From NCBI RefSeq assembly GCF_011068285.1, contig NZ_CP049616.1, positions 593,501 to 657,500 of the forward strand: DNA of 64,000 nt. The letters are read 5' to 3'. This DNA is from Flagellimonas oceani. Lineage in GTDB: Bacteria; Bacteroidota; Bacteroidia; Flavobacteriales; Flavobacteriaceae. The notes below the pieces were generated by a model. It was not told the origin of the DNA, did no database searches, and was given only the letters and a program-made list of their open reading frames with translations. This document shows, one piece after another, positions 16,222-25,165 of the stretch. A program made the translations under genes and the position numbers. How positions within the stretch are numbered: the stretch's first letter is position 1; each line of letters starts with the position of its first letter.

Positions 16222-18516
16222 ATGAAATACATTTTATGGATATGGGCGCTTAGTTTGATGCCCTTACTGGGATGGTCCCAAAATGCGAATTATACCGATA
16301 GTGGTGAATTGGTTTCCACGGCAGCACCTTTCTTGGATGCTTCCTTGGAAGAGGGGAGGCTCTATATGGAGCTTCCCGTAACCAGCTTGGAAGAGCCAAT
16401 GCTCTTAACACGTATCGGGCGATTGTCGCGGTATGATCAAAAACAGGTCGTCTTTCGAAAGTCAGGGAACCAGCTCGTTTTGGAGGAGACCAGGGTGTGG
16501 TCGGAAACAGGGATATGGATTGCCCTGCAAAATGATCCTGATTTGGAACGGAATATTTTAGGGGTCTTTCCGATTTTGCAAGAACATGGAGCGGGGTATC
16601 GTTTTGATATCACCGATATGCTGTTCGATCGTTCCGTTGGTTGGGGAGCCGTATCCTCCGATCCCATGGTCCCTGCCCTCAATAAGCTTATTGGGGTAAA
16701 ATTGTTGGACGACGAACTGATGATCAAAATGCAATTGGGACATCAGAAGGAAAGTGCCAAAATTATACAGCCCGTACATTATAGTTTTCTGAAGTTGGCG
16801 CCTCCTATGGAGCCACGGAGGTTTGATTATCGGATGGGGTTTTGGAACGAGTCCAGAACGATGGGACAACACCTGAACAACTATGTGGCGAGCATTGCCC
16901 GTTGGCGATTGGAGAAAAAACACAAGGACAGGAAGATGAGTGTGCCCATTAAACCGATTACCTTTACGCTCTCCCCGGATATTCCCAAAAAATGGAGGCC
17001 CTACGTCAAGGCCGGTATCGAGGAGTGGCTGCCCGCCTTCGAAGCGGCCGGCTTCAAGGATGCTATTGTGGTCAAAGAAGTGGATTCTTTAGATTCATGG
17101 TCGGCCTATAGCCTGGGACATTCCATCGTACGTTGGTTTAGCGACGAGAACATTAGGTATTTCGGTGAAAAGCGTGGTGGTGGAACGGTCACCTATGTCA
17201 TCGATCAGCGTTCAGGGGAACTGATCAAGACCGATGTGCTTTTGCGATCAGGCTATGAACATCGTATGGACCAATATTTTATCAGATGTGCCGCATTGGA
17301 CAAAAGGGCACAAACCTATCCCTTTCCGGATGAACTGTTGGGAGAACTGATTCAATCCGTAACGGCCCATGAGACGGGACATGCCTTGGGCATAAAGGAC
17401 AATAACTTTGGGGAAAATCAGTATCCTGTCGAAAAAATGGGAGATGAAGCGTGGCTTCGGAACATGGGACATACCCCAAGTATCATGACCTATGCCCGCC
17501 ATAACAATATGGCCCAGCCTGAGGATAACATACCTCCTTCACTCTTGGTACAAAAAGTAGGGCCAACCGATGCCTATTATATCCGATGGGCCTATGAAAC
17601 GTTTCCGGAATCCATGTCCAAGGAGCAGCAGGCCGATAGTCTGGAGCGTATCATTCGTTTGCAGGACACCATTCCATGGTACCGCTTGGCCAACTCCCAA
17701 GGAGATACCATGGGACCCGCAGTGACAAATGAGGTGGTGGAGGTCCGAGATCCGGTCCAAGGGGCGGTATTGGGCCTAAAGAACTTGGAACGCGCTATGG
17801 AACTATTGCCCAGCATCAACCGTAATAGAAAGGATTACGTCCGTATCGAACGGATTCATGAAAGGGCCATTTCCCTATGGTACCATTTGGTGCGGCGCGT
17901 GTTTTCTATGGTAGGGGGCTATGAGATTTTTTATAGATCAATGGACCAACAAGGGGGGAATATGTTCGATCCGATACCCCTGCAGACCCAAAAGGAGGGC
18001 TTGGATTATCTGCTGCAACAGGTCTTTGACCCACCCAAGTGGTTGGCCTATCCGACATTCAAAACCTATATCAGGGTAACGACACATCCAGATCTTCTGC
18101 TCAGTAGGCAACAGATGTTGTTAAGGGAAATGCTCAAGTCAAGATTTATGAAACGCTTGCAGCATATGGAAACTATGGATGGATACGAGGGTGTCATGAA
18201 AAACTATTTGGAACAGTTACAGAATGTACTGTTTAGCGAGCTCAAAGAAGGGGCGGTATCCGTAGATCCCAGAAAACAAGGGCTACAGTTGAGCTATATC
18301 GATTGGATGAAAAAAGCCATTGATAAGGAAGCAGCTGATATCCACCCGCAGCAACAATTGTTTGTGCATACAGATTATGCCAAAGGCTTGATGAAGGAAC
18401 AACTGATGCGATTGCAACAGCAATTGGAGGATAAGATAACTGATAAAAAAGATACGGTACTGAAGGGACATTGGGGGCATTGTTTGGCCACCTTGGAGGA
18501 AAGAGTGAGCCCTTAA
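16222..18516 (+). CDS. zinc-dependent metalloprotease of the SusCD locus
   Basis: The ATG at 16222 gives 764 residues with a Sec signal (MKYILWIWALSLMPLLGWSQ). The zincin motif HETGHALGIKDN is near residues 382-393, and GHTPSIMTYARHNN follows ~35 residues later, a plausible Met-turn. The sequence fits the large Bacteroidota zinc-metalloprotease family annotated with DUF5117/DUF4953 domains. The PVTSLEEPMLL start and the FWNESRTMGQ, PITFTLSPDIPKKWRPYV and YEHRMDQYF segments are typical. It follows susD by 85 bp on the same strand. It likely cuts proteins or peptides in the periplasm or at the surface before or after SusCD uptake. The substrate is not visible. Confidence 0.85.
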   Translation: MKYILWIWALSLMPLLGWSQNANYTDSGELVSTAAPFLDASLEEGRLYMELPVTSLEEPMLLTRIGRLSRYDQKQVVFRKSGNQLVLEETRVWSETGIWIALQNDPDLERNILGVFPILQEHGAGYRFDITDMLFDRSVGWGAVSSDPMVPALNKLIGVKLLDDELMIKMQLGHQKESAKIIQPVHYSFLKLAPPMEPRRFDYRMGFWNESRTMGQHLNNYVASIARWRLEKKHKDRKMSVPIKPITFTLSPDIPKKWRPYVKAGIEEWLPAFEAAGFKDAIVVKEVDSLDSWSAYSLGHSIVRWFSDENIRYFGEKRGGGTVTYVIDQRSGELIKTDVLLRSGYEHRMDQYFIRCAALDKRAQTYPFPDELLGELIQSVTAHETGHALGIKDNNFGENQYPVEKMGDEAWLRNMGHTPSIMTYARHNNMAQPEDNIPPSLLVQKVGPTDAYYIRWAYETFPESMSKEQQADSLERIIRLQDTIPWYRLANSQGDTMGPAVTNEVVEVRDPVQGAVLGLKNLERAMELLPSINRNRKDYVRIERIHERAISLWYHLVRRVFSMVGGYEIFYRSMDQQGGNMFDPIPLQTQKEGLDYLLQQVFDPPKWLAYPTFKTYIRVTTHPDLLLSRQQMLLREMLKSRFMKRLQHMETMDGYEGVMKNYLEQLQNVLFSELKEGAVSVDPRKQGLQLSYIDWMKKAIDKEAADIHPQQQLFVHTDYAKGLMKEQLMRLQQQLEDKITDKKDTVLKGHWGHCLATLEERVSP

Positions 18517-18594
18517 TTTTTAAGACATCATCATAGCGCAGAAGCTATGGTACACGATATGGCGAACCTGGTTTCGTTGTTTTTTGAGTTAGTA

Positions 18595-18623
18595 ATAAAG
18601 GTGTCCCGAGGGACACCTTTATG
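18595..18623. terminator. bidirectional terminator of the SusCD operon
   Basis: ATAAAGGTGTCCC and GGGACACCTTTAT form a perfect hairpin with AT-rich flanks. It lies between the metalloprotease stop (18516) and the convergent DUF6520-like gene (18644), so it probably ends both transcripts. Confidence 0.8.
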
Positions 18624-18643
18624 TTGTTCAGCAAATGATCAGT

Positions 18644-18880
18644 TTATTGCCAATCACGTCTTGGATCGGTAAGTCCAGGATCATTGTACACCTGATTAGC
18701 CCCTTCAAAGCACAACAACTCACCGGTATCGGGACAATCCGTCTGGATCTGTTGAACTCCGAACGGAGTTGCAATATATCCTACATAGGAGCTATTGCTG
18801 TCCTCCGTGGCAAAGGCCAGACCGACCGCCATTACAATGGCGAAGGCCGGTAGAACGATTTTTAAAAAACTTGTTTTCAT
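18644..18880 (-). CDS. small secreted protein, DUF6520-like
   Basis: This 78-residue protein has a signal sequence (MKTSFLKIVLPAFAIVMAVG, then LAFA). The mature ~53 residues end with a pair of Cys (CPDTGELLC) and an NDPGLTDPRRDWQ tail. The layout matches the DUF6520 small secreted proteins of Flavobacteriia. The Cys pair may form one disulfide. It follows the MauE-like gene on the same strand with a 71-bp gap. The role is unknown; a structural or signalling peptide are both possible. Confidence 0.65.
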   Translation of the reverse strand: MKTSFLKIVLPAFAIVMAVGLAFATEDSNSSYVGYIATPFGVQQIQTDCPDTGELLCFEGANQVYNDPGLTDPRRDWQ

Positions 18881-18951
18881 TGTTTTATGAATTAATTATG
18901 ATGCCTACTCTGTTCAAGGTTTTCGGCTTCCCCTTACACTGCGCAGTAGTT

Positions 18952-19392
18952 TCATCCATTGGATGTTTTATGCTGTTTTTTGTTAAGGACGATGGCAGTT
19001 AGGGCCAAGGCCATACATATGGCATTGAATACGATATGGTCGTCCCATCGTAATGCCGCAAGTACCCCGCCACAAGAACAGGGGATGTCATCGCTGAATT
19101 GCAATACGGCAATGATATAGATCGTGAAAAGGGTCAACAGGATGCCGCTGGCGTACAGACCGATTATCCGTAATTTGGGAAGTAACAATAGTCCGGCGAT
19201 CACCAATTCCAATAAGGGTACACTCCAACTCAAAAGACTGGCGTATGGCGCGATATAGGGCATACGGCCCAACCGCAGTTCAAACAGTCCAAGGTCCAAC
19301 AATTTGCTGCTGGCTGTGTAGACAAACAGCACAAGGAATAGGATGGAGATGATATCTATGATGGTTTTCTTATGTCTGGATACTGTTTTCAT
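18952..19392 (-). CDS. MauE/DoxX-like redox membrane protein
   Basis: The 146-residue protein has four predicted membrane segments (IIDIISILFLVLFVYTASSK, LLSWSVPLLELVIAGLLLL, LYASGILLTLFTIYIIAVL and IVFNAICMALALTAIVL). A CSCGG motif lies in the third loop. This is the MauE/DoxX-related layout, membrane proteins linked to thiol-disulfide exchange in the periplasm. The next gene on the strand encodes a small secreted protein with two Cys, so oxidation of that peptide is a reasonable inference. Confidence 0.7.
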   Translation of the reverse strand: MKTVSRHKKTIIDIISILFLVLFVYTASSKLLDLGLFELRLGRMPYIAPYASLLSWSVPLLELVIAGLLLLPKLRIIGLYASGILLTLFTIYIIAVLQFSDDIPCSCGGVLAALRWDDHIVFNAICMALALTAIVLNKKQHKTSNG

Positions 19393-19869
19393 CGATATAG
19401 GATAATACGTGGTTTTTTAATGTGCTCATTGAGGCTTTCTGTTTTTATATGCCACTTACACACTAAACTAGTTAGGGAATCGGATGTTTAAAATGGCATA
19501 ATTCGGGAATCAGATGTCAAAATCCGACTATTTGCAGTTTTTTTCCAAGGTCTTTGTCGGACAAGGGGTATTTAGGGCTGGGCATGGTATAGGTAGGTCC
19601 CGACGATTTATAAAATGCTTACCCTTTGGTGTTGTTGATTATCAGGGGGCTGTTCAGCATAGAACCTTTGACCTTGCAAGGGTTTTGTTGGGTTGGGTCC
19701 CATAGTGAAAACACCTGCTTTTATAAAGTGCCGCCACTTATTTTTTGTGTTCTTGGAATTAGGGGCCATATTGAATGGGTTCCCAGATTACCATGGCCTG
19801 AACCTATATCCAACATAGATGTTGTTTGTTTTGTGCTTGTTGTTTCTACTGTGCCTAAATTATTTGGAT
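19393..19869. other. intergenic region before rteC
   Basis: No convincing gene is seen in these 477 bp. It contains the divergent start regions of the MauE-like gene and rteC, and two copies of a 13-bp repeat (19475-19487 and 19505-19517). Confidence 0.5.
19475..19517 (+). repeat. two direct 13-bp repeats 30 bp apart
   Basis: GGGAATCGGATGT (19475-19487) and GGGAATCAGATGT (19505-19517) differ at one base and are spaced by exactly 30 bp, close to three helical turns. They lie between the divergent MauE-like and rteC genes, so they may be regulator-binding sites. Confidence 0.45.
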
Positions 19870-20682
19870 ATGGACCATTCATTGACATCTGAAGCCCTTA
19901 AGACCGAGATACTGGACATCGAGGCCCGTGTGCCCAACATTATTGAGGCTGCCAAAAAAATCACAGCCCTCTGTCGTTCCCAGCTCTTGGAGCTAAGAAA
20001 TCATGTAGTGCACACGGGATTTGTGGATGAGGCCGAGGAAATCCATTTTTTTAAGCATACCAAACAAGTGCCCTTGGTGTATCTGATCTACTATTCGGAA
20101 CTCTTGGATTTGGAGCTTAAAATTCCTGTATGCGGTAAAAAGGCCCGAAGGCAATGGATCAAAGCAAAACGGAAGCTATGGTCCAGTTTTTTATTGGGAC
20201 ATGCACAGTTCTGGAAGTACATACAATTGGGACATACCCACTGGGATTCGCAGTATTTTACCCGAAGGAAAAAGGATTCCCTCAATCCAACGTATGCCCA
20301 CCATATCGCTATCGATCCCGTCTTTACAACCTCCCATGATATGCTATTGGGGCAATTGCGGGCCTATGAAAAGGCCATTGGCTATCTTGGGAATAGACGG
20401 AACACCCTGGGTTCTGGAAAGTTCCGCCCAAGGCTCCAATGGTCTTCCACCAAGGCGGCCCTCACGGAACTGGTGTATGCCCTCTACCATGCCGGGGCCA
20501 TCAATGGGGGAAAGGCCGATGTCAAGGAAATTGCCCAGACTTTATCATCGGCGTTCAATTGTGAGCTTGGCGATTGTTACCGCACCTATACCGAGATCTG
20601 TGCCCGGAAAAAAGATAGGACACGCTTTCTTGATGGTATGGCCTACACCCTTAAGGCCTATATGGACAAAGGGAATAGGTGA
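19870..20682 (+). CDS. rteC: RteC-family regulator of ICE excision
   Basis: The ATG at 19870 (MDHSLTSEALKTEILDIEAR) gives 270 residues; the upstream ATG at 19819 adds a hydrophobic leader unlike the family. Family-like segments are EIHFFKHTKQVPLVYLIYY, ARRQWIKAKRKLW, HDMLLGQLRAYEKAIGYL, LQWSSTKAALTELVYALYHAG and FLDGMAYTLKAYMDKGN. In CTnDOT, RteC binds upstream of the excision operon and activates it. No RteA/RteB two-component pair is in the window, so its own control may differ. It is convergent with the AraC-type gene, 30 bp apart. Confidence 0.85.
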   Translation: MDHSLTSEALKTEILDIEARVPNIIEAAKKITALCRSQLLELRNHVVHTGFVDEAEEIHFFKHTKQVPLVYLIYYSELLDLELKIPVCGKKARRQWIKAKRKLWSSFLLGHAQFWKYIQLGHTHWDSQYFTRRKKDSLNPTYAHHIAIDPVFTTSHDMLLGQLRAYEKAIGYLGNRRNTLGSGKFRPRLQWSSTKAALTELVYALYHAGAINGGKADVKEIAQTLSSAFNCELGDCYRTYTEICARKKDRTRFLDGMAYTLKAYMDKGNR

Positions 20683-20712
20683 TGTCTTTTTGATCTCTAA
20701 ACACCTAGTGCT

Positions 20713-21768
20713 TTACCTTTGATGGCGCTGTTTTTGGCTAACTTTACGGAAAAACAAACCGGGGGTCAGACCAATCTTGGATTTCATCGCCCTGGCAAAC
20801 ACATCCACCGAACGGAAACCGAACCGTTCCGCCAGTTGGATGGTGGAATGGGTCGTTAGGATGTCCGGATGTTCCTTGATGTGGTTAATGGCATAGGTCA
20901 CCCGTAAATCCTTGAGGTATTGTGGGAAGCTCTGGCCCTTATAGCTATTGACGACCTTGGAAAGATAGCTGGTGTTTGTTTCCAGAATTGCTGCCAAGTT
21001 AAATAGGCTGGCTCCCTGATCGAGATAGCCTTGCCTACTTTCCCAGTGGTCCAAGCCCAAAAGAATGCGTTGCACGACTTCCGGTTCGATCTCCAAGGCA
21101 ATGGCAGTTGCATTGGTCACTTGGTTTAAATTGGGTTCCACACCTTCCTGGAGTATCATGTTCAGTTTGCGTTGCATCTTTCGGTATTTGACATAGAAGA
21201 ACGCCAATAAAGCTACCAGTAAGGCAGCGAGAACCAATTGTAGTTTTATGGTTTCTTCCCGTGCCAAAATTTCCGCTGTAAGGGTCTCCGTGTTGTGGTG
21301 CAATTCGGTTTTATTCGAAATCGTATCCGATGCCATGGCTTGATCTTCTGTCCATGGTGGATGGAGCATGGTTGGTTGCAAATAAGTCCACAGAAGTTTG
21401 GATGGAAGGCCCTGCCATTGAAGACTATCGCTGCATGGTAGGATATACCGACCTTGTGATCGGTCCACAGGTAGGGTGTTGTACAATGCAGTGAACGTGG
21501 ACTTACCATCAGTAAAATTTCCTTGGGTTTGACTTTGGACTTGATTGCTTTGAAAAAAGTGAACTCCAGTGGTCCTTAGCTGTGGACTCCTCCTTATCCA
21601 ATGGGATGCGGAATACCCTATACTGGACTGGTATGAAATCTTCCCGGATACAACCCAAGATGGTTTGTATTGTGGCGCCAACGATAGGCTGTGTTCCCTG
21701 TCCACTTCCCTGGAAGAAATGGAGATGGGGGCCAATGCCAAAACTGTCAAAATGATTCGAAAACACAT
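20713..21768 (-). CDS. membrane-anchored AraC-family regulator
   Basis: This 351-residue protein has a signal-like start (MCFRIILTVLALAPISISS), a ~150-residue presumably extracytoplasmic domain, a membrane helix near 176-196 (LQLVLAALLVALLAFFYVKY) and a C-terminal AraC HTH (FNLAAILETNTSYLSKVVNS, then HSTIQLAERFGFRSVDVFA). This layout resembles the membrane-bound AraC regulators of Flavobacteriia. It could pass an external signal to DNA. It is divergent from the HTH_17/EEP pair and may control that region. The ligand is unknown. Confidence 0.78.
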   Translation of the reverse strand: MCFRIILTVLALAPISISSREVDREHSLSLAPQYKPSWVVSGKISYQSSIGYSASHWIRRSPQLRTTGVHFFQSNQVQSQTQGNFTDGKSTFTALYNTLPVDRSQGRYILPCSDSLQWQGLPSKLLWTYLQPTMLHPPWTEDQAMASDTISNKTELHHNTETLTAEILAREETIKLQLVLAALLVALLAFFYVKYRKMQRKLNMILQEGVEPNLNQVTNATAIALEIEPEVVQRILLGLDHWESRQGYLDQGASLFNLAAILETNTSYLSKVVNSYKGQSFPQYLKDLRVTYAINHIKEHPDILTTHSTIQLAERFGFRSVDVFARAMKSKIGLTPGLFFRKVSQKQRHQR

Positions 21769-21952
21769 CTTTTTCTATTTGAACCAATCGTTACTGGCCA
21801 GGGCCAGGGAACGATAAATCACCCGATCATCACAAAAGTTGATGGAAGGGTTACCCATATTAAGTATAGATTATAAGTTAAGTATTACAATATAACAGCT
21901 ATAAATCGTACAAAATATCGGATAAAGGGGCTATTTATGTTAAAGTTTGACC

Positions 21953-21970
21953 CAAGTTGGGCACAACTTG
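21953..21970. promoter_or_regulatory. palindrome in the divergent promoter region
   Basis: CAAGTTG (21953-21959) pairs perfectly with CAACTTG (21964-21970) over a four-base loop. It lies between the AraC-type gene and the HTH_17 gene, 56 bp before the ATG at 22026. This is a candidate regulator site. Confidence 0.4.
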
Positions 21971-22025
21971 TGAATTTAATTTTTGTTCTTATTTCATATT
22001 TGGGGTCTAACAAAAACCTAAAGTC

Positions 22026-22313
22026 ATGCCAGCACATATTGTCACACAGGAAGATCTCGAAGGCTTCAAGGCATCCCTTTTGGAAGAGATCAAGGATATC
22101 CTATTACAACATAACCGCATCACCCTGGACCGATGGATCAAGTCCAACAGTGTCATGGGGAAATTGGAGATCAGCCCCGGTACCCTCCGGAACCTGCGTA
22201 TCAATGGGACCATACCCTATACAAAGCTTGGAGGGGTCATCTACTATGATCAGGAGGAGATCCATCGGATTTTGATGGACAACAAGAACTTCATGTTAAA
22301 CGATGGATCATGA
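22026..22313 (+). CDS. excisionase-like HTH_17 DNA-binding protein
   Basis: This 95-residue protein has an N-terminal coiled stretch (LEGFKASLLEEIKDILLQ) and a C-terminal excisionase/MerR-type HTH (GKLEISPGTLRNLRINGTIPY, then KLGGVIYYDQEEIHRIL). Such small proteins near rteC in Bacteroidota ICEs act in excision or regulation, as Xis2c/Xis2d do in CTnDOT. The next gene starts inside its stop codon (ATGA overlap), so the two are translationally coupled. Which promoter it binds is not shown. Confidence 0.78.
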   Translation: MPAHIVTQEDLEGFKASLLEEIKDILLQHNRITLDRWIKSNSVMGKLEISPGTLRNLRINGTIPYTKLGGVIYYDQEEIHRILMDNKNFMLNDGS

Positions 22314-23434
22314 AAATCGCCTTTTATAACCTGCAGAACATCTTTCACCGTCCCATTGATCTGGTCCATCGGTTCCGTGCGGAAAACAGGGCCCGTTGGA
22401 TAACGGAATTTGAGCGACTATTGCTTCAAGGGGAACGTTCACAGAAAGACTTCGACCGGATGCGTGTGCTTTCCCATTTTTTGGGATTTGATGACCAAGA
22501 TTTTTTAACCCATTGCACCATACGAAATGCCATGGGGCAATTATTGGTCTCAAGAGGGCTGTACAAGGGTAAAGCTAAGGCAAGCCATCTGACCGATTGG
22601 GAAGGCTGGGCCAAAGTGGATTCCTTGCCCATCGATGAGCGGGCCATTGGGAACAAGGCCAAGATCATTCAAACGATGGACCCGGATATCTTGGTGGTCA
22701 CGGAGGTCGAGAGCCGTGCTTCCCTTGTGGAGTTCAACCGATATTTTCTGAGTTCCGCAGCTACTGCTCCCTATCGGGAAGTTGTCTTTATGGGAACCAA
22801 TGACCCTTTCGGACGCGGTATGGGGCTCTTGGCCAAAGCAAGGATCGACTTGGTTTCGATACGAACCAGGGCCAATGAACTTGATGCTTCGGAAAGGCCC
22901 ATATTTGATACGGATTTACAGGAGTACAGGCTCAGGATGGCTTCTGGCAGGACCTTTACCGTTCTTTGTACCCATTTTCCAGATCGTGCAGCTGACGGGG
23001 AAGCGTTCAAAGAACGCCAATGGGTACAATCCAAACATATTGCAGAAATTCTGGCCCAAGGGGAATGTACCGATATGGGAACGATACTGGTGGGCACCCT
23101 TAATGCCCCGGCCTATGAAAATGCCATTTCCCCCCTGATCAAGGACAGTGGGCTGACCGACATTACGCGACATCCCAGTTTTATGGGGGATGTGGATAAG
23201 GGCCGGGACGCGGAATACTATCGTTTGGGCGCCTACAAGATGGGGGTCAACATCAAACAACGCGATTACCTCATGTTGTCCGATGGTCTTTTTGATGGGG
23301 TTGAAAAATGTGGTTTGGTCAGAAAAGGGATGTGGTTCAAGGAACGCCCGCAATGGGAAATGCTGGGGAGCATCAAAAGTGAACGGGATGCCGCCAGTGA
23401 ACACCCGCTGCTCTGGTGTCAAATCCCTATATGA
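22310..23434 (+). CDS. endonuclease/exonuclease/phosphatase-family protein
   Basis: This 374-residue protein has the EEP fold: MKIAFYNLQNIF at the start (metal-binding Asn), ILVVTEVESRASLVEF (acidic metal ligand), FTVLCTHFPDRAAD and ILVGTLNAPAYENA, where the usual GDFN is GTLN. The end (MLSDGLFDG, ASEHPLLW) resembles the catalytic SDHLP-like tail. It would hydrolyse phosphodiesters in DNA, RNA or small molecules. The GDFN to GTLN change removes a normally conserved Asp. It is coupled to the HTH_17 gene by an ATGA overlap, so a role in ICE processing is possible but unproven. Confidence 0.75.
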   Translation: MKIAFYNLQNIFHRPIDLVHRFRAENRARWITEFERLLLQGERSQKDFDRMRVLSHFLGFDDQDFLTHCTIRNAMGQLLVSRGLYKGKAKASHLTDWEGWAKVDSLPIDERAIGNKAKIIQTMDPDILVVTEVESRASLVEFNRYFLSSAATAPYREVVFMGTNDPFGRGMGLLAKARIDLVSIRTRANELDASERPIFDTDLQEYRLRMASGRTFTVLCTHFPDRAADGEAFKERQWVQSKHIAEILAQGECTDMGTILVGTLNAPAYENAISPLIKDSGLTDITRHPSFMGDVDKGRDAEYYRLGAYKMGVNIKQRDYLMLSDGLFDGVEKCGLVRKGMWFKERPQWEMLGSIKSERDAASEHPLLWCQIPI

Positions 23435-23447
23435 TCAGTCTATATTC

Positions 23448-24125
23448 TTACCATTGTAAATGTTCGTAATCGATATGGTCGTCATCCATCTCCAAGTCCG
23501 ATATACTGCATTGTAGCCGTTTGGCCTCCTTTTCCAGAAAATCACGATATTCCTTGTATTCCCCGGTAAAGAAAATGCCGCGTTTGAGAAGCTCTGGAAG
23601 TTTTCCAAAGGCCCTTTTCCCTCCACCAAGCTGTACATAATCTATATGGATACTCCGCATGTACTGATAACTGAACTCGTTGGCACCGTCCAGGCCATTC
23701 TCGATATGGCCCACCAAATTTTTGGCTCCGATCTCATCAAACTCGTTCATGGCGCTTTCCAGCCAGAACTCGAGTTGTAGCAACATGGAAATAGCTAACT
23801 TGTCCGTAGGATAAAACTGCATATTGTACTTGATGGCCGATAGTGAAAACAGAAAATGGACCCAAGAGATCTTGGTGCCATAATGGGTGGCCCGTTCCGG
23901 AGAAAAATGGCTGGTTTCCCTTTGGTCCCTACTGCCCTCCTTTGCCTTCCTTATCTCGTAGGAGAACCCGCTGATGAGCTTGTCCCTGTTCTCAAACCCC
24001 TTGGCATTATGGTATTGCTCTTGGTTCCAGAACGTGCCGATCACATCATATAAAGCATCCAGATCCTCATAGGTGCCCCAAATTTCGGCCCCTATTCCTC
24101 TTTTGGTCGGTGTTAGGTATAACAT
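23448..24125 (-). CDS. DUF6904-like protein of unknown function
   Basis: The chosen ATG at 24125 gives 225 residues (MLYLTPTKRGIGAEIWGTYED); the longer frame adds 23 unlikely residues. The sequence resembles the DUF6904 family by its start, by LSAIKYNMQFYPTDKLAISM and by QLEFWLESAMNEFD. No catalytic motif is seen. It is convergent with the EEP gene, 13 bp apart. Confidence 0.55.
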   Translation of the reverse strand: MLYLTPTKRGIGAEIWGTYEDLDALYDVIGTFWNQEQYHNAKGFENRDKLISGFSYEIRKAKEGSRDQRETSHFSPERATHYGTKISWVHFLFSLSAIKYNMQFYPTDKLAISMLLQLEFWLESAMNEFDEIGAKNLVGHIENGLDGANEFSYQYMRSIHIDYVQLGGGKRAFGKLPELLKRGIFFTGEYKEYRDFLEKEAKRLQCSISDLEMDDDHIDYEHLQW

Positions 24126-24339
24126 TTCAAATACGATTGATGAATTGACACTTTGCCTTTGTAAGGTTAATGGGGGAAAATTACATAAAAACAACTTATG
24201 GGAAGGGCATCATCGGTACTAATACCTAAAATGGATACTTTTTAAACTTTGGGCCGATGTCTTAGAACATCCCACAGTTCCCTTCCCATTTCAACCACAA
24301 TTGTTCTGAGTAGGATAAATAGACTTGCAAATAACTTTT

Positions 24340-24978
24340 TCATTCCATCATCTTTTTGATTCCCATTAAGATCGCCAATCCCAAGGCACTGATGTTTTCC
24401 TTACGTTCCAAGTGTCCCGCCTCATCCGAATGGGACAAAAAACCGAGTTCCAAAAGCAGCGCAGGGCATACTTCCCTGTTGTCGCGCAATACCTGAAAAT
24501 TGGCCCGTTTCACACCTCGGCTTCGATAGCCCAATGTGGTTTTGAGATAGACTTCCATGGCCTTGGCCATGCTGATATGGCTCTGGGAAATAGGTCTGTT
24601 GTATAGATAGATTTCCAATCCCGATGCCTTGGGATTGTCGGCATGGTTGCAGTGCAAGGAAATAAAAAGGTCCGGTTGTAGCACTTTCGCCAGTCGGGTG
24701 CGATGGCCCAATGATATTAGGGTATCTGAATATCGCGTGAGATACATATCATAGCGATTGTCCAATAAGACCTTATTGTACCGTAAAATGGCCTCGGCCA
24801 ATTTCAGGGTCAGTTCTTTTTCGCTGAGGCCATTGACCCCAATGGCACCTGAATCAAGCCCGCCATGGCCTGGGTCGATGATGATGATCGGTTTGTGTGA
24901 GCTGTTCCTTTGCCCATAGGTGTTGGGCAGGAGCAAGGTAAAAATCCCCAAAAGCAGCAACGTGTTCCTTCGTTTCAT
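24340..24978 (-). CDS. N-acetylmuramoyl-L-alanine amidase (Amidase_3)
   Basis: The 212-residue protein has a signal peptide (NTLLLLGIFTLLLPNTYGQ) and Amidase_3 motifs: IIIDPGHGGLDSGAIGVNG (zinc His), NGLSEKELTLKLAE, LFISLHCNHADNP and the catalytic-Glu LLLELGFLSHSDEA. It cleaves the amide bond between MurNAc and the peptide in peptidoglycan. In ICEs such enzymes open the wall for the transfer apparatus. It is divergent from traE, with 187 bp between the starts. ATG 24978 is chosen because it places the signal peptide at the start. Confidence 0.9.
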   Translation of the reverse strand: MKRRNTLLLLGIFTLLLPNTYGQRNSSHKPIIIIDPGHGGLDSGAIGVNGLSEKELTLKLAEAILRYNKVLLDNRYDMYLTRYSDTLISLGHRTRLAKVLQPDLFISLHCNHADNPKASGLEIYLYNRPISQSHISMAKAMEVYLKTTLGYRSRGVKRANFQVLRDNREVCPALLLELGFLSHSDEAGHLERKENISALGLAILMGIKKMME

Positions 24979-25165
24979 GGCATGTTTATTTTGAAATGGT
25001 TCATTGTGCAATCTTCAACAGTTTGCGAAAAACCCTTGGGATTCATCAAAATTTAACGCTGCTGTCCGTTAATTTTTAGCGTATCGCCATCCTTTCCAGA
25101 GCTTACCGATACTTTTCGAAAAAGTTTATTCATCAATCGGCCCAATCGGCCACAAAACTGACATC

